Below, in pieces: positions 8,566 to 13,306 of a stretch of 13,306 bases of DNA (the stretch's first letter is position 1; each line of letters starts with the position of its first letter). A program made the position numbers and the translations under genes. The DNA is taken from contig SKIU01000050.1 in assembly GCA_007116275.1 (NCBI GenBank), positions 1-13,306 of the forward strand, given 5' to 3'. This DNA is from a candidate division SR1 bacterium (GTDB lineage: Bacteria > Patescibacteriota > Gracilibacteria > Absconditabacterales > Absconditicoccaceae). The notes beneath the pieces are model-generated. The model was not told where the DNA came from. It saw only the letters and a list, made by a program, of their open reading frames with translations, and made no database searches.

Positions 8566-9630
8566 CTACCTTGGCATAACGTCCCATTTTTCCAAATCCT
8601 CTCTTCGGCCATATTGTATAGTAGGATCCAAAGGATATTGTATCTCTCCTCTTGCATTCCATCGTCATTGTGTATAGGATTGGTCTATTAGATGACAAAT
8701 AGTTTGTATCACTATTTCATCAGTATCACATGACTGTACATATCATTGTAGTATTGGGACTATATTTTCTTGTACGCAAGAATAATCTTTTTCACAACTA
8801 CTTTGTTCTGCAGTTTCTTGTATAACAGAGAGAAAAGTATGATGTATTGCTTTACGCATTGTATGCTCTCTTATACTCAAGAGGAAAAATAAATCACTGT
8901 CATTAAGTTCTGGGTTGAGCTGATCTTCTATAGCTCGCTGTCTTTGTTGTCGCATCATCATACTCTTACGGTCATTGTCATATCTAGCAACAATAATTGC
9001 TGGCATATTGACTAGGGTATCTGGAGCATCATAGGCAAGTGATGCCACTCTATAATAACTTATAGCTTGTTGGATATCTTTCGCATAATAAAATGACACG
9101 AATGCTAAAGCCTGTGGCAATAGATAGTTTTCACATGGCACAATTTTATCAGTAGTATTATAGTAATTGTCTAAAAATTCTTGTTCAGTCATCTGTGAAA
9201 CTTGTTGTACTGCTTGTATATCGCATATTTGTTGTAATCATTTGGTTCATATATCGACCGCTTGTTGTGCTGCTAGAATATCATCATCTACATTTGGGAT
9301 GAGGTATTGTGCAAAGATATAGGGATATATTCGATTGTTATCAAGCGTAGTAATATCATCCAAACGATCGTGGAGTTGTTCATGATACTGTGCATATACA
9401 TCAGCTCATACATACTGTATTGTTTGAATCCAAAGCCGATTTGCCCATGATCGCTGAAAAGGTAGAAATGAGCAAGGTTTATCTTGCTCTGCACAATAAC
9501 TGAGCATAGACGACGACCATTCTGGTAATGTATTGTATGCTTGCACCTGTATTGATGATGGTGATGAGATAGTATTATTGATCCATAATCATAGAAAAAC
9601 AATAATGACGAATAGTATATATTTTTGCAT
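8566..9630 (-). CDS. Secreted or anchored TPR-like protein
   Basis: 354 residues from ATG 9630 to TAG 8568-8566, with six TGA read as Gly. Residues 4-16 form a hydrophobic N-terminal segment after a Lys, so it is probably exported or membrane-anchored. The middle carries LDDITTLDNNWIYPYIF (91-107), a helix with AVDIGTKGLQQI, and a TPR-like pair of helices, LPQALAFVSFYYAKD and QQAISYYRVASLAYDAPDT (171-205). This resembles a family of bacterial envelope TPR proteins with an iTxLdPxxxyPY motif, which I recall only loosely. Seven CGA/CGG codons are read as Trp, for example in FQWSWANWLW (58-67) and GWWNARG. Six of the eight Cys occur in pairs that could form disulfides outside the cytoplasm. The start overlaps the stop of the upstream gene (TAATG), which suggests translational coupling. 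Function is unknown. Confidence 0.82.
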
Positions 9631-9935
9631 TATTTATCGTCTCTAAATAGATAAATAGTATATTTGAGTATTGATGACTTCACTCGCCTTAGCATATGGA
9701 CTGTTCTTAATATTTTTTTTTCAGTATATACTGGACCACGAAGGAATAAAAGTCCTATAGTGAGTGATGTTAAAGAATATATAGGAAAGAAAAATATCGA
9801 TATAGATAGAAGAATAAAAAAATATCACAATATTTTCCTTATCATAGATGGAAGTTGAAAAATTTTTTGACGACCAGCACGACGTGTCAGTCTAGATACT
9901 TTTTTTTTGAGTGCTCTATTTTTTCTACGCTTCAT
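9630..9935 (-). CDS. Small basic membrane protein
   Basis: 101 residues. The first 24 are strongly basic (MKRRKNRALKKK, then LTRRAGRQK, arginine as CGT and AGA). A hydrophobic hairpin with LGYFFILLSISIFFFP and LTSLTIGLLFL follows at about 36-67, then a basic amphipathic C-terminus. One TGA (Gly37) and one CGA (Trp in MLRWVKSS) are in frame. The stop TAA shares bases with the ATG of the next gene (TAATG at 9632-9628), strong evidence that this frame is translated. ATG 9935 is the only start before an upstream stop. The two-helix hairpin with FFFP between the helices recalls small PGPGW-type membrane proteins, but the motif itself is absent. It is first gene of the probable unit 9935-7880. A plus-strand frame over the same DNA is also open but lacks an ATG start. 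Confidence 0.7.
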
Positions 9936-9981
9936 AATAACAAGAGACAAAGAAATGAAGGAAAAAATTTAGATAAGGAGT

Positions 9982-10016
9982 GTGTAAAAAGATAAGATAT
10001 TTATTTTACACTTTTT
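9982..10016 (+). terminator. Hairpin with T run in the secA upstream gap
   Basis: GTGTAAAA (9982-9989) pairs perfectly with TTTTACAC (10004-10011) across a 14-nt loop and is followed by TTTTT. The form is that of a weak intrinsic terminator reading rightward, unexpected between divergent genes. It could insulate secA, attenuate a long leader, or simply be a protein-binding palindrome. Confidence 0.3.
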
Positions 10017-10055
10017 GTTCTTTTACTTTTTATTCTTTTAACTACCCAGTAGTAG

Positions 10056-10074
10056 CTAATATGTAACTAATATG
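10056..10074 (+). repeat. Tandem 11-bp-phased direct repeat upstream of secA
   Basis: CTAATATG occurs at 10056-10063 and again at 10067-10074, a period of 11 bp, about one helical turn. It sits 75 bp before the secA start and could be a two-site operator; chance is possible in AT-rich DNA. Confidence 0.35.
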
Positions 10075-10098
10075 GGATGAAATACAACAATATTGTGG

Positions 10099-10126
10099 TT
10101 GCTTTGTTCTTTATTTTGTCTATACT
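10099..10126 (+). promoter_or_regulatory. Candidate secA promoter
   Basis: TTGCTT (10099-10104) and TATACT (10121-10126) are separated by 16 bp, with the -10 ending 22 bp before the secA ATG. No Shine-Dalgarno sequence is visible in the short leader. Confidence 0.35.
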
Positions 10127-10148
10127 GAAGTCTGATTTTTATTGTTCT

Positions 10149-13100
10149 ATGATTATACGAATGCTTCAATGGATTATGGATAAAATGGCTTGAGATTATA
10201 ATGGGAAAGAACTTGCAAAACTCTGGCCAATTGTAGAAAAAATTAATATATATTATAACGAATATGAATCACTTTCTGACAGTGATATACAGGGTAAAAC
10301 TGATAAATTTAGAGAAAGACTTGCTAAATGAGAAACTCTTGATGATATACTACCGGAGGCATTTGCTGTGGTTAAACAAGCCTGTCGTAGACTTGTCTGA
10401 CAAGAATTTGATGTTAAAGGAGAAAAGATGACTTGGGATATGATTCCCTATGATGTACAGCTTCTGTGAGGGATAATATTACATAAGTGAATAATTGCTG
10501 AAATGAAAACTGGTGAAGGAAAAACACTGGTTGCTACTCTTCCTGCATATCTGAATGCACTTGTAGGAAAAGGTGTCCATGTTGTAACAGTAAATGATTA
10601 TCTAGCATCTCGTGATGCTGCATGGATGGGATATTTGTACCAATGGCTAGGATTAACTGTTGGTTCTGTCGTTAAAGGGGTACCTATACAAGAAAGACGT
10701 GAACAGTATAGCAAAGACATCGTCTATGTCGAAAATTCTGAGCTTGGATTTGATTATCTGAGAGACAATCTTGTAAGATCCAATAAAGGAAGAAATTTAC
10801 TACGAAGAAAACCTAATTATGCTATTATTGATGAGATAGATAGTATTTTGATTGATGAAGCAAGAACTCCATTGATTATATCTGAACCAGCTGCAGCAGC
10901 TACTGATAAATATGGTTATTATTCCCATTTGGTTAAGTCATTGGTTGCATCCAAAAATAAGAAAAAGGTTTCTAAATGACTGTTGCATGAACTTGTCAAT
11001 AAAGGTAAAGATGAATGACAGGAAGATGATGGATGAGACTATTATATCGATGAAAAAGCTAAAACTGCACTTTTGAGTAGTCATGGTATTGAGAAATTAG
11101 AGAGATTATTGAAAGTGGAAAATCTTTATCAAGACATCGGATATGAAGAAATACATCATATCGAAAACGCACTCAAAGCACAGGCTGTCTATCACAAAGA
11201 TAAAGAATATATCGTCAGAGACGGAGAAATTTTGATCGTCGATGAACATACAGGAAGAGCGATGCAAGGAAGAAGATTTTCTGAATGATTACATCAAGCG
11301 ATAGAGGCTAAAGAAGGGGTAAAGGTTAATAGAGAATCCAAAACGATGGCAACAATCACCTACCAAAATTTTTTCAAACAATACGATAAACTTGCTGGTA
11401 TGACAGGAACTGCTGTCACTGAAGGAGAAGAGTTTATGAAAATATATGAGTTGGAAGTTTTGGAAGTGACGACGAATAAGCCTGTTATTAGAGTAGATAA
11501 ACATGATAAGGTCTATTTCAACCAACGTGCAAAATGGAAATTTGTGACTGATTATATTAGATTTGCACATCAGATAGGGCAACCGATATTGATCGGTACA
11601 TCATCTATCCAAACATCTGAACTTGTTTCAAGTATTTTGCAAAAAGAAAATATTGCTCATGCGGTATTGAATGCGAAACAACACGATAGAGAAGCTGATA
11701 TCGTGGCGAATGCTGGTAAACTCGGCAGTGTTATGGTTGCGACCAATATGGCCTGAAGAGGAACGGATATTAAGCTCGAAAAATGACTCAACAAAGTTTT
11801 GGCTACCAATTATATCAAATGGATTGATCAGCAACTCACCGGTAAAAATCCGCAACATGTCTCTGCTGTTGTATACTCTGCTATAGAATATGATCATACG
11901 ATTGACGCGCTGCAAGAAGCATGGGGACTGAGTGAAGAACAAATTAATGAAGCAGTAGCTGGATGACTAACACATGAGTGAAAGTCATTGAAAATAATTT
12001 TCAATCAAAAGAGGAAAGATAATACTGACGGTTATGCTGAGATTATTTGTAAATCCGCTGATGAACAAGCAAAAACAACGGTAGAAAAAGATTTCCACTA
12101 TGGGCTCTTTATACTCGGAACGGAAAAACACGATAGTAGACGTATTGATAATCAGCTCAGATGACGTGCTGGTAGACAAGGAGATCCTGGATTTTCTATA
12201 TTTTTTGTCGCATTGGATGATGAAATTATGCGTAAAATGTGAGGAGAAAAAATCCAAGGAGTAGCAAGTATGTTGTTGAAAAACGATGAATTGGAAAACC
12301 TTGAATTGAATCAATCGCAATTTACGAGCTCTATTGTCAGAGCACAGAAGCAAATGGAATCGATGCACTTTAGCGTCAGAAAACATCTATTCGATTATGA
12401 TAGTGTGATCGACAAACAAAGACAACGTATTTATAGCAAGAGAGATGGGATACTCGAAAGTGAAGAAACACCCGAGGGACAAGAGAAATTTGTGCAAGAA
12501 ACACTCGATGAGCTTGATACTTATATCACTGATATTGTTGTCAAACAAATCGATGATGCACAGGCAATCGGACAAGATATAGCTGATATGCTCGCCATTA
12601 TTAGCAAAGAGCTCAATGTTCCATTTTCGAATAAGAAAACGGAAGAACTTGTTGCTATGTGATGGTCAGAATTGGCAAAGATACTCCCCAAAGCGATCTC
12701 AACCTATTTCCATAAACAATTGAAATGATTGGAATCGAATAAATTGTATGCGATGTTTAAGGAGATATATCTGTATCATATCGATAAACTCCGAGTAGAA
12801 CATATCGATGCCATGCAATATTTGAGAGAAAAGGTTGCCTTGATGGGATATGCACAGCAAGATCCACTCACGATGTATAAAAAACAAGCATATGAGAAAT
12901 TTCAAACACTCTTATATCGCTTCAAGTTTGAAACTATCGCATCGGTTACCCGTGTTGATTTTAACAAACTCCAAGAACAACAGCCAACCATCACCGTGCA
13001 AGCATGAGGACAGTCACAAAAAGAATATCTCGAAGCGCTCAAAAAGGTTGCTGGGAGTCAAGAATTACAAAATATGGTCAAAGATATCAAGCAAGAACAA

Positions 13101-13306
13101 ACACAGCCAACGACGAAAACTTATGAAGATGAGGATGGATTTGAGGTATTTGAGATAGATGACGATAAACGTTCTAATGCTCAATGACAAGATACAGGAC
13201 CAACTGTTGTTATTGATACCAACACCAAGAAGAAACTCAGGCCAAATGATATCGTTACGGTCAAATATAGTGATGGAAAAATCGTTGCTGATACCAAGTA
13301 CAAGAA
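10149..13306 (+). CDS. secA: Preprotein translocase ATPase SecA, 3' partial
   Basis: The motor that drives unfolded preproteins through SecYEG at the cytoplasmic membrane. 1052 codons are visible and the gene runs off the right edge. Walker A is MKTGEGKT (119-126); Walker B is DEIDS (228-232) followed by ILIDEARTPLIIS. IVDEHTGRAMQGRR and TYQNFFKQYDKLAGMTGTA follow. NMAGRGTDI (Gly536 = TGA) and RRIDNQLRGRAGRQGDPG (Gly672 = TGA) complete the helicase core. The helical scaffold has DKLWVEHIDAMQYLRE, with Trp882 encoded by CGA. About 100 residues separate GRGTDIKL from LFILGTE, an insertion known in some SecA groups. The C-terminus ends in a linker, then KLRPNDIVTVKYSDGK; no cysteine-rich zinc (SEC-C) motif is visible so far. 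About nineteen TGA are read as Gly and three CGA as Trp. ATG 10149 is chosen as the first in frame; the ATG at 10161 is possible. Confidence 0.97.

Noticed and set aside
8513..8698. 61-codon minus-strand frame at the end of the TPR gene
   Set aside because: It overlaps the TPR gene's C-terminus in another frame and the REP-like element; the TPR frame runs continuously to TAG at 8568-8566.
9664..9972. Plus-strand frame of about 100 codons (TTG start, TAG stop), open when TGA is read through and followed by a hairpin with a T run
   Set aside because: It has no ATG or SD and lies over the minus-strand gene, whose stop is fused to the next start as TAATG and whose N-terminus has a coherent basic-then-membrane design. 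The minus gene explains the DNA better, though the hairpin leaves slight doubt.
11289..12386. Several minus-strand frames opposite secA
   Set aside because: Shadows of secA, rich in Phe/Ile/Ser from antisense of Lys/Glu codons, without domains.
1..13306. UGA = Trp (mycoplasma-type code 4)
   Set aside because: TGA aligns with invariant glycines, while Trp positions use TGG or CGA.
1..13306. tRNA genes (especially tRNA-Gly UCA or tRNA-Trp UCG), CRISPR arrays, insertion sequences
   Set aside because: No cloverleaf with a TTCGA-type T loop, regularly spaced repeats or transposase was seen on either strand by eye; a covariance search would be decisive.

Overview
The window reads as part of the chromosome of a Candidate Phyla Radiation (Patescibacteria) bacterium, most likely Absconditabacteria (SR1, order Absconditabacterales). 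The main reason is the genetic code. Read with the standard code, every long gene breaks into pieces at TGA. Read with UGA = glycine, eleven clean genes appear, all ending in TAA or TAG. UGA falls on glycines that are invariant in TopA, SecA and RNase HII. CGA (and probably CGG) also appears to mean tryptophan: it occupies known Trp positions in TopA, SecA and a PQ-loop-like membrane protein. UGA = Gly with CGA/CGG = Trp is, as I recall, NCBI translation table 37 (Absconditabacterales). All proteins below are read this way, with TAA and TAG as the only stops. The DNA is very AT-rich and obvious Shine-Dalgarno sites are absent.

Layout. 1-852 (+): 3' end of a membrane protein with three pilin-like transmembrane hairpins. 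814-1257 (-): a GNAT acetyltransferase whose 3' end overlaps the first gene antisense. 1404-3704 (+): topA, DNA topoisomerase I. 3776-4750 (+): a protein resembling degenerate FtsA/PilM-type actin-fold proteins. 4789-5490 (-): unknown 233-residue protein. 5561-6145 (-): PQ-loop/SWEET-like membrane protein. 6327-7850 (+): unknown 507-residue soluble protein. 7880-8482 (-): rnhB, RNase HII. 8566-9630 (-): secreted or anchored TPR-like protein. 9630-9935 (-): small basic membrane protein, joined to the TPR gene by a TAATG overlap. 10149-13306 (+): secA, running off the right edge.

The genes are housekeeping (TopA, RNase HII, SecA) mixed with lineage-specific envelope proteins. The three minus-strand genes 9935 to 7880 look like one transcription unit; the others sit in convergent or divergent pairs with short gaps. 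No stretch over 300 bp lacks a gene. I saw no tRNA, rRNA, CRISPR array or insertion sequence. One REP-like palindrome lies between rnhB and the TPR gene. The most notable signals are the double codon reassignment, visible from internal evidence, and the genes that appear only when it is applied.
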